Positions 6,984 through 16,869 of a DNA stretch of 64,000 nt are shown here, one piece after another. Position 1 is the stretch's first letter. Every line of letters starts with the position of its first letter. The DNA is taken from positions 1 to 64,000 of the forward strand of contig DAIQOI010000012.1 of NCBI GenBank assembly GCA_036787955.1. Direction: 5' to 3'. The notes under the pieces are model-generated. The model made no database searches. It was given only the letters and a program-made list of their open reading frames with translations, and was not told where the DNA came from. Both the position numbers and the translations under genes were made by a program. Source of the DNA: UBA2336 sp036787955. GTDB taxonomy: Bacteria; Bacteroidota; Bacteroidia; Cytophagales; Cyclobacteriaceae.

Positions 6984-8210
6984 TTACCACCTCTTCCCCA
7001 GGCTCCACTTCATCATCGGGCCGCTGCTCATGCTGGTAAGCAGTGCCATGATAACCAGCGATACAAACACCTTCTCGTTAATCAGTCCGTTTTCCAGTGC
7101 TATGCTGCCCAGAATAATTTCCATGGCGCCACGTGCATTCATACCGAAGCCGGTGGCCAGCGATTCCTTCCACGAAAACCCACCGAGGCGTGCACCAAAA
7201 CCACTACCGATAATTTTTCCTGAAAAGGCAATGAGCAGAATTGCTATCGTAAGCCAGAGATCAAAATTGGTGGCAAAGTTTACCTTCAGTCCGATAGCCA
7301 CAAAGAACAGAGGAGCAAAAATGTTGTTAATAAACTGATGGATGATTTCCTTGGCGCGCTCACTCATGTATTCGGAGTCGCCCAGTGCTACACCAAATAT
7401 GAAAGCCCCGAATATGGCATGTATGCCGATGTATTCGGTGAAAGCAGCTGCCAGAAAGCAAAGGGCCAGCGCCAGCGAGAGCAAACCACCCGGCCAGGCC
7501 AGTTGCTTGTTTACCCAGGGCAGTACGCGGTTTATTAGGCCACGACCCAGCGTAAGCATAACAGCTGTAAAGCCCAGAGTAAGCAACAGGGTTTGCCACA
7601 GAGAAATGTGCTGCTGTCCTTTACCAATCATGGCCAACACCACCGAAAAGATCATCCATCCGATGAGGTCGTTGACCATGGCTGATGAAATGATGAGCAT
7701 ACCCATACGGGTTTTAAACAGATTAAGATCCATTAAAATACGGGCAATGACCGGTAGTGCAGTAATAGCCATAGCAGTACCCATAAACAGGGCAAAGGTG
7801 AGTCGCTTTCCTTCATCGGCATAGCCGAAGAATTCAGGAAAGGCAAAAGGAAAAATAAAGCCTACAAAGAAGGGCACAACCAGCCCTAAGATGCTGGTAA
7901 CGATGGCCTGCCGTCCTTGCTGCCACACAATGTGCAGGTCTACTTCCAGGCCTGCAATAAACAACAACATCACTACGGCTACCTGCACAAATCCGTTGAG
8001 CACAGTAGATGAAGAACCTTCGGGAAAGAGTGTGGAAAAGCTTTCCGGAGAAATCATGCCCAGGAAAGTGGGACCCAGCAGAATCCCCGCCAGGATTTCG
8101 CCTACCACAGCCGGTTGTTTGAGTCGGCGGGCCAGCTCGGCAAATAGCCGTCCCATCATGAGCATAATACCCAGTTGTACAAGAAGCCGCAAAACTTCCG
8201 CGTGTTTCAA
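6984..8210 (-). CDS. CPA2-family cation/proton antiporter
   Basis: This 408-residue membrane protein has about 11-12 hydrophobic segments and the features of monovalent cation:proton antiporter-2 (KefB/NapA-like) carriers: VVGEILAGILLGP near the N-terminus, LFIAGLEVD, and ALPVIARIL in the region that forms the crossed helices. It would exchange Na+ or K+ for H+ across the inner membrane. There is no C-terminal TrkA-N/RCK domain, so it is the bare transport domain. It overlaps the upstream universal stress protein gene by 4 bp, so the two form an operon; the partner may give nucleotide-dependent control. It is convergent with the accessory island. Confidence 0.88.
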   Translation of the reverse strand: MKHAEVLRLLVQLGIMLMMGRLFAELARRLKQPAVVGEILAGILLGPTFLGMISPESFSTLFPEGSSSTVLNGFVQVAVVMLLFIAGLEVDLHIVWQQGRQAIVTSILGLVVPFFVGFIFPFAFPEFFGYADEGKRLTFALFMGTAMAITALPVIARILMDLNLFKTRMGMLIISSAMVNDLIGWMIFSVVLAMIGKGQQHISLWQTLLLTLGFTAVMLTLGRGLINRVLPWVNKQLAWPGGLLSLALALCFLAAAFTEYIGIHAIFGAFIFGVALGDSEYMSERAKEIIHQFINNIFAPLFFVAIGLKVNFATNFDLWLTIAILLIAFSGKIIGSGFGARLGGFSWKESLATGFGMNARGAMEIILGSIALENGLINEKVFVSLVIMALLTSMSSGPMMKWSLGKRW

Positions 8211-9067
8211 CGCACACCTCCTTTCGTTGGTTTTACAACCAGCAGATTGCAGGGAAGGTCACTGAACAGATATTCAAGGTCGTTGGGCATGAATCGGTCG
8301 AGCAGCGAGAGCTTGAGCGGTGAGGCGCTAACCACCAGCAGGTCGGCATGCTTGCGGCGTGCAAACTGCGCCAGTTCGTGTCCGGATTTTCCTGAGATTA
8401 ATTTGATATTCACCTTTATGCCCGGATGCGGAATAGTGTTCAGCAGGCGTTGTACATCGTCCATTTCAGTTTGTATCAGCTGGTTGCGGGTGTGTTCATA
8501 TTCTGATTCAGAAAACTCTTCGGCTGCCGACAGGAATGCATACCATTTCAGGGTTCTTACTACATGCAGCCAGGCAGCCTGTTCAGCACTGGCCAGCATG
8601 CAGGCCGTACGCAACGTGTCAGCCATATAAGGGTTATCTTCATCAGCCTGTACCACCACATTTTTAAACCCAACAGGCGATGTTGCCGGGTCGGTAAGCA
8701 TCAGCACCGAGCAGGGAGCCTTGCGCAGCAGCTTACGCGCCACACTGCCCAGGTAGTATTGTATAACTTTTTCGCGATGCAGTGCCCCGGCTATGAGCAA
8801 GTCAATGTTTTCTTTTTTGCAAACGGCCAGGATGGCTTTGGCAGGAGGGCCGCTTTCCCAGATAATCCGGGTTTTATCCGTATCAACCCCCGCCTGTTCC
8901 ATCACTTCGCGCAATCTTTTCTCCGACCCGGGCTGACGTGCACCGGCATGGATAAGCACAAGTTCAGCCTGCCACAGCCGGCTTAGCCGGTCGGCTTCCT
9001 TCAGCAGCGCACCCAGTCGCGGTGTAAAGCCTGCGGCCAGCGCCATCCTGGTAAACAACGGTTCCAT
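8207..9067 (-). CDS. Tandem universal stress protein (UspA family)
   Basis: A 286-residue protein made of two Usp domains. The first (about 1-140) ends with the nucleotide-binding pattern GSVARKLLRKAPCSVLML (G-x2-G-x9-G-like, with degeneration). The second (about 145-286) contains KHADLLVVSASP and ends LPCNLLVVKP, the usual last strand. Such proteins bind ATP or AMP and modulate stress responses or associated transporters. Its stop overlaps the start of the antiporter gene, a frequent pairing. It is divergent from glycyl-tRNA synthetase, sharing a 78-bp intergenic region. Confidence 0.85.
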   Translation of the reverse strand: MEPLFTRMALAAGFTPRLGALLKEADRLSRLWQAELVLIHAGARQPGSEKRLREVMEQAGVDTDKTRIIWESGPPAKAILAVCKKENIDLLIAGALHREKVIQYYLGSVARKLLRKAPCSVLMLTDPATSPVGFKNVVVQADEDNPYMADTLRTACMLASAEQAAWLHVVRTLKWYAFLSAAEEFSESEYEHTRNQLIQTEMDDVQRLLNTIPHPGIKVNIKLISGKSGHELAQFARRKHADLLVVSASPLKLSLLDRFMPNDLEYLFSDLPCNLLVVKPTKGGVR

Positions 9068-9131
9068 TGTCTGGTCAAAATAATACTTTTTCCATAGCCG
9101 GCCGTTACCGCAATCAAACTAATCCTTGCCG

Positions 9132-9139
9132 TATATTTG
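9132..9139 (+). promoter_or_regulatory. Bacteroidota -7 promoter element before glyQS
   Basis: TATATTTG matches TAnnTTTG exactly. It ends 6 nt before ATG 9146, so a start site about 7 nt downstream would make the message leaderless or nearly so. No clear -33 TTTG is visible. Confidence 0.55.
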
Positions 9140-9145
9140 CGGCTT

Positions 9146-10705
9146 ATGGCACAACAGGACGACAATCAGTTAAAGAAAATCATCGCCCACGCCAAGGAGT
9201 ACGGCTTTATCTTCCCGTCCAGCGAAATTTATGACGGTCTCAGCGCTGTGTACGACTACGGACAAAATGGTGCAGAGTTGAAATTCAACATCCGCGATTA
9301 TTGGTGGAAGGCCATGACGCTGCTGCACGATAACATCGTGGGTATTGATGCGGCTATCTTCATGCATCCCACAGTTTGGAAAGCATCGGGCCATGTGGAT
9401 GCTTTCAACGATCCGATGATAGATAACCGCGACTCGAAAAAGCGATACCGGGCTGACCAACTGATTGAAAAATATGTGGAGAAGCTGGAAGATAAAATTG
9501 AAAAAGAAGCCGAGAAAGCTGCCAAACGTTTTGGCGAAAGTTTTAACCGCGAGTTGTTTCTTTCCACCAACCCGCGTGTGCTGGAATACCGCAAAAAAAT
9601 AAATGAAGTAAATGAAAAACTGAAACAGGCCATGGGTGCAGCCGATATGGCGGCCCTGAAGCAACTGATTGTTGACCTTGAAATTGCCGATCCCGAATCG
9701 GGCTCGCGCAACTGGACCGATGTGCGCCAGTTTAACCTGATGTTCTCCACCGAAATCGGTTCGCTGGCCGATGAAGCCAGTAAAATTTATCTGCGTCCGG
9801 AAACCGCACAGGGTATTTTCGTCAACTTTCTCAACGTGCTCAAAACCGGAAGGATGAAAATCCCCTTCGGCATTGCACAAACGGGCAAAGCTTTCCGCAA
9901 TGAAATTGTGGCGCGCCAGTTCATCTTCCGCATGCGCGAGTTTGAACAGATGGAAATGCAGTTTTTTGTAAAGCCAGGCGAAGAAATGAAGTGGTATGAA
10001 TTCTGGAAAGAGCATCGCCTGAAGTGGCACCTGGCACTTGGTTTGGGCGAGCACAACTACCGTTTTCACGATCACCTCAATCTGGCTCACTATGCCAATG
10101 CAGCATGCGACATACAGTTTAATTTTCCGATGGGCTTCCGCGAACTCGAAGGCATTCATTCGCGGACGGACTTTGACCTGAAAAATCACGAACAATACTC
10201 TGGAAAAAAATTACAGTACTTCGATCCGGAGACCAACCAGAGCTACATTCCTTATGTTATAGAAACATCCATTGGGTTGGACCGCATGGTGCTTGCCGTG
10301 CTGTCGGCTGCTTACCGCGAAGAAAAAGTACCAACGGCCGAAGGTGAGGAGGGCGGTGAACGGGTGGTGCTGAGCATACCTCCTGCGCTCGCTCCGGTTA
10401 AGGTGGCCGTTTTGCCTTTGGTGAAAAAAGACGGTTTACCTGAAAAGGCCCTGCAGGTGATGCAACAACTTAAGTTCAGCATGCGCTGCTATTACGAAGA
10501 CAAAGACACCATAGGGCGCAGATATCGCAGGCAGGATGCTATTGGCACACCGTATTGTGTTACCATCGATCACCAGACACTGCAAGATGATACCGTAACG
10601 GTGCGCCACCGCGATACCATGAAGCAGGAGCGCGTGAAGATTGATGCGCTCGAGAAGAAACTGTCAGAAGCCTGCTCGGTAAATACTTTGCTACGCAATA
10701 TTTAG
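9146..10705 (+). CDS. glyQS: Glycine--tRNA ligase, dimeric type
   Basis: Charges tRNA-Gly with glycine in the cytoplasm. The 519-residue single-chain protein is the alpha2 (archaeal/eukaryote-like) form used by Bacteroidota. Visible class II features: GLSAVYDYGQNG near the N-terminus, motif 2 around RPETAQGIF and GKAFRNEI, motif 3 GLDRMVLAVL (about 380), and a C-terminal anticodon-binding domain beginning near PPALAPVKVAVLP. The annotated start is ATG 9146 rather than an upstream in-frame TTG (9137), because that TTG is part of the promoter element. Confidence 0.97.
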   Translation: MAQQDDNQLKKIIAHAKEYGFIFPSSEIYDGLSAVYDYGQNGAELKFNIRDYWWKAMTLLHDNIVGIDAAIFMHPTVWKASGHVDAFNDPMIDNRDSKKRYRADQLIEKYVEKLEDKIEKEAEKAAKRFGESFNRELFLSTNPRVLEYRKKINEVNEKLKQAMGAADMAALKQLIVDLEIADPESGSRNWTDVRQFNLMFSTEIGSLADEASKIYLRPETAQGIFVNFLNVLKTGRMKIPFGIAQTGKAFRNEIVARQFIFRMREFEQMEMQFFVKPGEEMKWYEFWKEHRLKWHLALGLGEHNYRFHDHLNLAHYANAACDIQFNFPMGFRELEGIHSRTDFDLKNHEQYSGKKLQYFDPETNQSYIPYVIETSIGLDRMVLAVLSAAYREEKVPTAEGEEGGERVVLSIPPALAPVKVAVLPLVKKDGLPEKALQVMQQLKFSMRCYYEDKDTIGRRYRRQDAIGTPYCVTIDHQTLQDDTVTVRHRDTMKQERVKIDALEKKLSEACSVNTLLRNI

Positions 10706-10854
10706 ACCAAAACTTACACCTGCTTCAACAGCTGCGCTCGCACATTATACCGTATCAAAAAAAATGCATGTGAAATCGATACGAGTTTGCTGATGGATTC
10801 ATTGGGTATTCACCACTCAAAACGATTCCTAAAGTAGGGCTCGCATAAATTCAT

Positions 10855-10862
10855 TAGCTTTG
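10855..10862 (+). promoter_or_regulatory. Bacteroidota -7 promoter element before the RND/MMPL gene
   Basis: TAGCTTTG is an exact TAnnTTTG match ending 8 nt before ATG 10871, again implying a very short or absent leader. It shows the gene is not simply read through from glyQS, which ends 165 bp upstream. Confidence 0.55.
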
Positions 10863-10870
10863 GCGCATCC

Positions 10871-13288
10871 ATGTGGACAAAACTTGCTCATTTTATCATC
10901 AAATACAGGCTGCCGCTTACAGCGCTCATCCTGCTGTTTACGGTGTGGATGGGCTTTCATGCCCGCAAGGCAGAACTGGGCTACGACTTCCGTGGCACCG
11001 TACCCGCCCACGACCCCGACCAGGTTTTCTTCAACCAATTTCGCAAGCAGTTTGGTGAAGACGGCAACATCATTGCCATCGGCCTGAAAGACAGCAGTAT
11101 TTATCAGTACAAGAACTTTGAAAAACTGCGCGAGCTGTGCGTAGCGCTGAAGTGGATAGACGGAGTAACCAACGTAATCTCGCTTCCGCAGATTAAAATG
11201 ATGGTGAAAGATACAGCCCGCAAACAGTTTGTATTGCAAGATATTTTCCCGCCAAAGATCAAATCGCAGAAAGAACTGGACAGCCTGCTCAAAGAAAGCA
11301 GCAAGCAGAAATTTTATTTCGGCAGGATAGTAAACCAGACCAACGGCGCGGTAGCCATACTCATTACCATAGACCGCGAAGTGCTCAACTCCGACAGGCG
11401 CATATCGGTAACCAACGAAATACTGAAAAAAGGTGAGCAGTTTACCCGCAGCACAGGCATTGAATTGCACTATGCCGGTTTGCCGTTTGTGCGCTCGGTG
11501 ATTGCGCAGGAAGTTAGCCGTGAGCTACAACTGTTTCTGGCGTTGTCGGTCATTGTTACATCGGTCATTCTGTACCTTTTCTTCCGGTCGGTGCGGGCCA
11601 TGATTTTTCCCCTGGTGGTTATCGGCATTGTGGTTATCTGGGTAATTGGAACCATTGAATGGCTGGGCTTTAAAATCACCTTGCTCAGCGGTATGCTGCC
11701 ACCTATTATCGTGGTTATCGGCATACCCAATGCCGTCTATCTGATGAACAAGTATCACGCAGAGTATGCGGCACACCGCAACAAACTGCTGGCCATTAGC
11801 CGGGTAATACGCAAAGTAGGACTGGCAACTTTTCTCACCAATCTTACCACGGCTATAGGTTTTCTGGTGCTGCTCACAGCCGATATCACCGTATTGCGTG
11901 AATTTGGTATAGTGGCCGGGCTGAATGTAATGGCCACTTTTGCAGTAAGCCTTATTTTAATCCCGGGTTTCTTTTCCTGGATGCCTCCGCCATCGGCCAA
12001 GCATCTGCGCCATTTACACATTAAACCACTGAACACCTTCCTGCAGTTTGTGGATGTGCAGGTGCATCGCAATCGCCCTGTTATATATACGGTAACGGCC
12101 GCTATCGTTTTACTTGCAGCCATCGGAATAGTGCGCATTCATACCGTATCGTTTATGGTGGATGACCTGCCCGAAGACAGTTCGGTGATCAGAGACCTGC
12201 GCTTCTTCGAACAAAATTTCAGCGGTGTGATGCCGCTGGAAATGGTGGTGGATACCGGCAAACGCAGAGGGGTGATTGATATGAAAAATCTGCAAAAAAT
12301 TGAGGAACTGGAAAATTTTCTGGCCGCTCAGCCCGATCTTTCCACACCGGTATCGCTGGTAAGTTTTGTGAAAGCAGCACGCCAGGCTTTCTATAACAAC
12401 AATCCTGCACGATACGGCCTTCCCGACAACCGCGAGCGAAACTTTATCCTTCCGTATATGCGGGGTCAATCCGACAGCTCCGGCCTGTTTCATTCGTTTG
12501 TCGATTCTTCGCTTCAGGTGATGCGCATTTCCCTGCAGATGGCCGACATCGGTTCCAATAAAATGGATTCGCTGATAAACCGTGTCATCAAACCGCAGAT
12601 CGATTCGGTGTTTGCCGGAACCAACATTACCGTGAAGATTACCGGCACTACGCCTTTGTTTATCAAAGGCAATTCGTTTTTAATTTCCAACCTGAAAGGC
12701 AGCCTGCTGCTGGCCTTCGTACTCATTTCCATTACCATGGGTTTGCTGTTTGCCAATGTGCGCATGATACTCATAGCACTCATCCCCAACATCATTCCCA
12801 TGCTTATCACGGCCGGTTTGATGGGCTACTTCGGCATTCCGCTCAAACCCAGCACGGTGCTGATCTTCAGCATTGCCTTCGGTATTTCCGTGGATTACTC
12901 CATTCACTTTCTGGCCAAGTACCGGCAGGAACTGCATGCACGGAATTTCTTTATACCGGTGGCAGTAAGCAACACCATTCTGGAAACCGGAAAAAGCATG
13001 GTTTACACATCGGTTATTCTGTTTGCCGGTTTTATCATATTTACTTTTTCATCGTTTGGAGGCACCATCGCGCTGGGTAAGCTCACCTCCATTACACTGC
13101 TGCTGTCCATGCTTACCAATCTCATCTTGCTTCCGGCACTGATTCTTACGTTCGATAAATACAAAACCAAAACCAGTGAACACCTGCTGATTGACGATGT
13201 GGAAGGTAATTTTTATACGGAAGAAGATGACCAGACCATTGATTTAAACAAAATCCGCATCCATAACCGCCATCCGGCAGCCGAATAG
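10871..13288 (+). CDS. RND-superfamily (MMPL/patched-like) membrane exporter
   Basis: An 805-residue inner-membrane protein with the MMPL layout: one N-terminal helix (about 15-32), a large periplasmic domain, a bundle of five to six helices (about 215-400), a second periplasmic domain (about 435-610), and a second helix bundle (about 620-770). The SVDYSIHFLAKY segment in the second half is the typical proton-relay helix start. It belongs to the group often called hydrophobe/amphiphile exporters or MMPL; likely cargoes are lipids or hopanoid-like molecules, but the substrate cannot be read from sequence. No periplasmic adaptor gene is adjacent. Confidence 0.88.
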   Translation: MWTKLAHFIIKYRLPLTALILLFTVWMGFHARKAELGYDFRGTVPAHDPDQVFFNQFRKQFGEDGNIIAIGLKDSSIYQYKNFEKLRELCVALKWIDGVTNVISLPQIKMMVKDTARKQFVLQDIFPPKIKSQKELDSLLKESSKQKFYFGRIVNQTNGAVAILITIDREVLNSDRRISVTNEILKKGEQFTRSTGIELHYAGLPFVRSVIAQEVSRELQLFLALSVIVTSVILYLFFRSVRAMIFPLVVIGIVVIWVIGTIEWLGFKITLLSGMLPPIIVVIGIPNAVYLMNKYHAEYAAHRNKLLAISRVIRKVGLATFLTNLTTAIGFLVLLTADITVLREFGIVAGLNVMATFAVSLILIPGFFSWMPPPSAKHLRHLHIKPLNTFLQFVDVQVHRNRPVIYTVTAAIVLLAAIGIVRIHTVSFMVDDLPEDSSVIRDLRFFEQNFSGVMPLEMVVDTGKRRGVIDMKNLQKIEELENFLAAQPDLSTPVSLVSFVKAARQAFYNNNPARYGLPDNRERNFILPYMRGQSDSSGLFHSFVDSSLQVMRISLQMADIGSNKMDSLINRVIKPQIDSVFAGTNITVKITGTTPLFIKGNSFLISNLKGSLLLAFVLISITMGLLFANVRMILIALIPNIIPMLITAGLMGYFGIPLKPSTVLIFSIAFGISVDYSIHFLAKYRQELHARNFFIPVAVSNTILETGKSMVYTSVILFAGFIIFTFSSFGGTIALGKLTSITLLLSMLTNLILLPALILTFDKYKTKTSEHLLIDDVEGNFYTEEDDQTIDLNKIRIHNRHPAAE

Positions 13289-13309
13289 GCGGCATTTGCC
13301 TTTCGTTTT

Positions 13310-13317
13310 TATCTTTG
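13310..13317 (+). promoter_or_regulatory. Bacteroidota -7 promoter element before ileS
   Basis: TATCTTTG is an exact TAnnTTTG match. The in-frame TTG at 13315 lies inside it, which supports the ATG at 13363 as the true ileS start and gives a leader of roughly 40 nt. Confidence 0.5.
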
Positions 13318-13362
13318 CTGCCTTATTTGGCTGAAAATCAATCTTATTTGCGGTTTTTTGCG

Positions 13363-16300
13363 ATGTTGAAGCGCTACCCTGAATTTATCCAACTGAATCT
13401 TCCGCAGATTGCGGCCGATGTGCTGGCCTTCTGGGAACAGGAAAAAATCTTTGAGCAATCGGTTCAAAACCGTCATGGTGAACCGTCCTTTACTTTCTAC
13501 GAGGGCCCTCCGTCTGCCAACGGCACACCGGGCATTCACCATGTTATGGCACGCACCATCAAGGATATTTTCTGCCGCTTTAAAACCCTGCAGGGCTATC
13601 AGGTAAAGCGCAAAGGTGGCTGGGACACACACGGCCTGCCGGTCGAACTGCAAGTGGAAAAGGAACTGGGCATCACAAAGGAAGACATCGGTACCAAAAT
13701 TTCCATAACCGACTACAACCGGAAGTGCCGCGAAACGGTGATGATGTACAAAGACCAATGGGATGACCTGACCCGCAAAATGGGTTATTGGGTTGACCTG
13801 GAACACCCGTACATCACCTACGAAGCTGCCTATATCGAAACACTGTGGTGGATTTTAAAACAACTCTATAATAAAGGACTGCTGTACAAGGGTTATACCA
13901 TACAGCCTTATTCCCCGGCAGCCGGCACTGGCCTCAGCTCGCACGAACTGAACCTGCCAGGCACGTACAAAAATGTAAAGGATACTTCCATTGTAGCACA
14001 GTTCAAAGTAATCCGTAATCCACAATCGGAGTTTTTGTTTGAGCCGTCACCGGCCGGTGCTGTGTATATCCTGGCCTGGACCACCACACCATGGACACTT
14101 CCCTCCAACACCGCGCTGGCGGTGGGAGAGAACATCAGGTATGCAGTAATAGATACCTATAATGCCTATACACACCAGCCGGTACGCGTGGTGCTGGCCA
14201 AAGACCTGGTAGGAAAATATTTTTCGGAAAAAGGAAACGCCATTGCATTTGCCAACTACAAGCAAGGCGATAAGATTATACCCTGGAAGCTGGTGAAGGA
14301 AGTAGCCGGCAAGCAGCTCGTGGGCCTTCGCTATGAACAACTGATGCCCTATCTGCAACCATTGTATGATAGCAGCAAGGCATTTCAGGTAGTGGCCGGT
14401 GACTTTGTTACTACCGATGAAGGAACAGGAGTGGTACATACTTCGCCAACCTTTGGCGCAGACGACTTCAGGGTGGCACGCCAATACGGCATTCCGCCTT
14501 TAACCGTACGCGATGAAGCTGGCAATGAAGTGCCCGTAGTTGACCGCAAAGGAAAATTCGTGCGGCAAATCGGAGAAAAGCTAAAGGAAGGTGTTGAAAA
14601 GTACGGCATTAAAACTCACCGACCACTTACTGCCGATGATTTTTATGTGAAAAATTATACAAATGAGGATGAGTCACATCCGGATTACAAATCCACGGAT
14701 GTGATCATTTCCATTATCCTAAAAGAAGAGAACAAGGCCTTTAAGGTAGAGAAATACGAACACACCTACCCGCACTGCTGGCGTACCGACAAACCGGTGT
14801 TGTACTACCCGCTCGACTCATGGTTTATCCGGACCACAGCGTTAAAAGATCGGATGGCCGAACTCAATCGTACTATTAACTGGAAGCCTGAGTCAACAGG
14901 CACGGGTCGTTTCGGCAACTGGCTCGAAAACCTGGTAGACTGGAACCTGTCGCGCTCACGGTACTGGGGAACACCCCTGCCCATATGGCGTACCAAAGAT
15001 GGAAAGGAAGAAAAATGCATCGGCTCGGTTGATGAGCTACGGGAAGAAGTAATCAAGGCCGTGAACGCCGGCATCCCGAATCCCAGTCCGGATGTGTTGA
15101 AACATGAAAACATTCGTCTGCTCGACCTGCACCGTCCTTTTGTTGATGAGTGGGTGCTGGTGAGCAACTCAGGAAAACCCATGTACCGCGAGCCCGACCT
15201 GGTAGATGTGTGGTTCGACAGCGGGGCCATGCCCTATGCGCAGTGGGGGCTCGATCCGGTGCTGCTGAAGCAAAACCATCCCCAGCCCTTTCATGATGGC
15301 TGGAAGGGTGCCTTTCCGGCTGATTTTATCAGCGAAGGCGTGGACCAAACCCGTGGTTGGTTCTTTACCCTGCATGCCCTTGCCGTGCTGCTGTATGACA
15401 GCGTGGCCTTCAAAAATGTGATCAGCACCGGTCTGCTGCTCGATAAAGACGGCAACAAAATGTCGAAGCGGCTGGGCAATGTTATCAATCCGTTCGACAC
15501 ACTTGCCCGATACGGGCCCGATGCCGTGCGCTGGTATATGGTAGAAAATGCACCACCATGGGAAAATCTGAAATTCAACCTGGCCGGAGTAGAAGAAGTA
15601 CAGCGCAAATTTTTCGGTACCTTGTTTAATACCTACGCCTTTTTTGCACTGTATGCCAACATTGACGGGTATGTAAAAGATGAAAAAAACAATTCACCGC
15701 AGGAGGCGCTCACGCTGCTGGACAGGTGGATATTGTCGCGCTTACAGGAACTGATTCAAACGGTAACCGAAGCGTACAACGACTACGAGCCTACGCGTGC
15801 CGCACGGGCCATACAGGAATTTGTATGCGACCACCTGTCAAACTGGTATGTGCGGCTTAACCGCAAACGTTTCTGGCAGCCTGCTTCCCGCGGCGAACTT
15901 TCGGCCGATAAAAAGGCAGCCTATGACACACTTTTTAATTGCCTGGTGGTAACCGCCCAGCTCATGTCGCCCATAGCACCCTTTGTGGCCGAGTGGCTGT
16001 ACAAAAATCTAACCGACAACATCCGCGACAGCGCAAAAGCAGATAATACACCCCTGCGTTTTGAATCGGTCCATTTAACCCGCCTGGTGCAGGCAGAAGA
16101 ACAGCTGCGCGATAAAGAACTGGAACAAAGCATGGATTATGCCCAGCGTATTTGTTCCATGGTGCATGCCCTGCGCAAAGGCAGTAAGATAAAAGTGCGC
16201 ATCCCGCTGCAACGGATATTTTTGCCGGTGTTGGATGAAAAATTTGCCGGACGCATTCGCGCAGTGGAAGATATCATCAAAGCCGAGGTAAATGTGAAAT

Positions 16301-16869
16301 CGGTTGAATACCTGGATGATGCATCCGGCCTGCTGGTAAAGAAGGCCAAACCGAATTTTGCCCGGCTCGGAAAGCAATACGGTGCACGTGTAAAAGACAT
16401 TGCTGCCCTTATCACAGCGCTCACACAGGAAGAAATCAACGAGCTGGAGAAAAAAGGCAACCTGACGATAGGTGAATTTACGATTACACCGGACGATGTG
16501 CTTATTACTTCGGAAGATATTCCGGGTTGGCTCGTAGCCACCGACAACGGCCTGACGGTGGCACTGGATATAACACTAACCGAAGAACTTAAACAGGAAG
16601 GCCTGGCACGTGATTTTATTAACCGCATTCAGAATTTGCGCAAAGAAATGGGTTTTGCGGTATTGGATAAAATTGCCATTGAGGTAGATAAAAAGTCACT
16701 GACCAACGGTGAAGGTGAAACCTTGCTGCGGGCATTGAATCGTCATACCCATTATATTCGTACCGAAACCCAGGCCCTGAGCCTGGAAGTAAAGGAAAAC
16801 ATAAGTGAATCCGTGTCTGTTCAACTGGATGAACTGACACTTCATGTAAATATCCGGTTATGCTCCTGA
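13363..16869 (+). CDS. ileS: Isoleucine--tRNA ligase
   Basis: Charges tRNA-Ile and edits mischarged valine. The 1168-residue class I enzyme has the nucleotide-binding HIGH-type motif as PGIHH after PPSANGT, the editing (CP1) domain with WTTTPWTLPSN and GTGVVHTSP, the KMSKRLGN loop (about 700), and an alpha-helical anticodon-binding domain. Length, the PGIHH form and the absence of a C-terminal zinc finger fit the eukaryote-like type seen in Bacteroidota. An in-frame TTG at 13315 sits in the promoter, so ATG 13363 (MLKRYPEF) is chosen. The stop overlaps lspA by 10 bp. Confidence 0.97.
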   Translation: MLKRYPEFIQLNLPQIAADVLAFWEQEKIFEQSVQNRHGEPSFTFYEGPPSANGTPGIHHVMARTIKDIFCRFKTLQGYQVKRKGGWDTHGLPVELQVEKELGITKEDIGTKISITDYNRKCRETVMMYKDQWDDLTRKMGYWVDLEHPYITYEAAYIETLWWILKQLYNKGLLYKGYTIQPYSPAAGTGLSSHELNLPGTYKNVKDTSIVAQFKVIRNPQSEFLFEPSPAGAVYILAWTTTPWTLPSNTALAVGENIRYAVIDTYNAYTHQPVRVVLAKDLVGKYFSEKGNAIAFANYKQGDKIIPWKLVKEVAGKQLVGLRYEQLMPYLQPLYDSSKAFQVVAGDFVTTDEGTGVVHTSPTFGADDFRVARQYGIPPLTVRDEAGNEVPVVDRKGKFVRQIGEKLKEGVEKYGIKTHRPLTADDFYVKNYTNEDESHPDYKSTDVIISIILKEENKAFKVEKYEHTYPHCWRTDKPVLYYPLDSWFIRTTALKDRMAELNRTINWKPESTGTGRFGNWLENLVDWNLSRSRYWGTPLPIWRTKDGKEEKCIGSVDELREEVIKAVNAGIPNPSPDVLKHENIRLLDLHRPFVDEWVLVSNSGKPMYREPDLVDVWFDSGAMPYAQWGLDPVLLKQNHPQPFHDGWKGAFPADFISEGVDQTRGWFFTLHALAVLLYDSVAFKNVISTGLLLDKDGNKMSKRLGNVINPFDTLARYGPDAVRWYMVENAPPWENLKFNLAGVEEVQRKFFGTLFNTYAFFALYANIDGYVKDEKNNSPQEALTLLDRWILSRLQELIQTVTEAYNDYEPTRAARAIQEFVCDHLSNWYVRLNRKRFWQPASRGELSADKKAAYDTLFNCLVVTAQLMSPIAPFVAEWLYKNLTDNIRDSAKADNTPLRFESVHLTRLVQAEEQLRDKELEQSMDYAQRICSMVHALRKGSKIKVRIPLQRIFLPVLDEKFAGRIRAVEDIIKAEVNVKSVEYLDDASGLLVKKAKPNFARLGKQYGARVKDIAALITALTQEEINELEKKGNLTIGEFTITPDDVLITSEDIPGWLVATDNGLTVALDITLTEELKQEGLARDFINRIQNLRKEMGFAVLDKIAIEVDKKSLTNGEGETLLRALNRHTHYIRTETQALSLEVKENISESVSVQLDELTLHVNIRLCS

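Noticed and set aside
9170..10195. A 341-residue open frame on the minus strand
   Set aside because: It lies opposite glyQS, which has clear synthetase motifs; the antisense product has no recognisable features.
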